A stretch of DNA of 5,655 nt from assembly GCA_023432005.1 (NCBI GenBank), contig JAEYVF010000171.1:1-5655 (forward strand). Reading direction: 5' to 3'. A program made the position numbers and the translations under genes. Below, piece after piece: positions 5,650-5,655 of this stretch (the stretch's first letter is position 1; every line of letters begins with the position of its first letter). The notes beneath the pieces were generated by a model. That model had not been told where the DNA came from and searched no databases. It worked only from the letters and a program-made list of their open reading frames with translations. The DNA is from Actinomycetes bacterium (GTDB lineage Bacteria > Actinomycetota > Actinomycetes > Actinomycetales > Microbacteriaceae).

Positions 5650-5655
5650 ACCACT

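Noticed and set aside
5589..5655. Possible tRNA or other structured RNA at the window end
   Set aside because: There are strong hairpins but no T-arm GGTTC-like box, no anticodon arm and no four-arm arrangement; a terminator explains the structure better.

Overview
The window is very GC-rich DNA with strong G/C preference at third codon positions. Every gene reads on the + strand, and all products look exported or membrane-bound. The codon style, the LAxTG-type sorting signal and the many lipobox signal peptides point to a high-GC Gram-positive actinobacterium. A Microbacteriaceae-like host is my guess; no marker gene here settles the family.

Layout. (1) Positions 2-1981 hold the 3' part of a gene for a large cell-surface protein whose N-terminus lies outside the window. 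It has a Pro/Ala/Glu-rich spacer, a beta-rich region, four Ig-like modules in A-B-A-B order, and a C-terminal LAQTG sorting signal with a membrane segment and basic tail. (2) A 157-bp gap contains a strong inverted repeat followed by a C/A-rich, G-poor tract with a short tandem repeat. (3) Positions 2139-3671 encode a lipid-anchored HtrA-type trypsin-like serine protease with an intact His-Asp-Ser triad, a PDZ domain and an extra C-terminal domain. (4) A 101-bp gap again has an inverted repeat, a C-rich G-poor tract and a good Shine-Dalgarno sequence. (5) Positions 3773-5588 look like a three-gene operon: a six-helix membrane protein, then two small lipoproteins. The first lipoprotein starts at a GTG that overlaps the preceding stop codon; the second follows after 23 bp. 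(6) The window ends in two adjacent hairpins, the second long enough to be a terminator.

How they may work together. All five products should act at or outside the cytoplasmic membrane: a probable wall-linked adhesin-like protein, an extracytoplasmic quality-control or processing protease, and a membrane protein with two lipoproteins. The lipoproteins share a Cys-Cys spacing and several motifs, so I infer that they are diverged paralogs that may associate with the membrane protein. No sequence evidence ties the protease or the surface protein functionally to that operon beyond proximity. I saw no RNA gene, CRISPR array, transposase or attachment site, and no convincing -10/-35 promoter.
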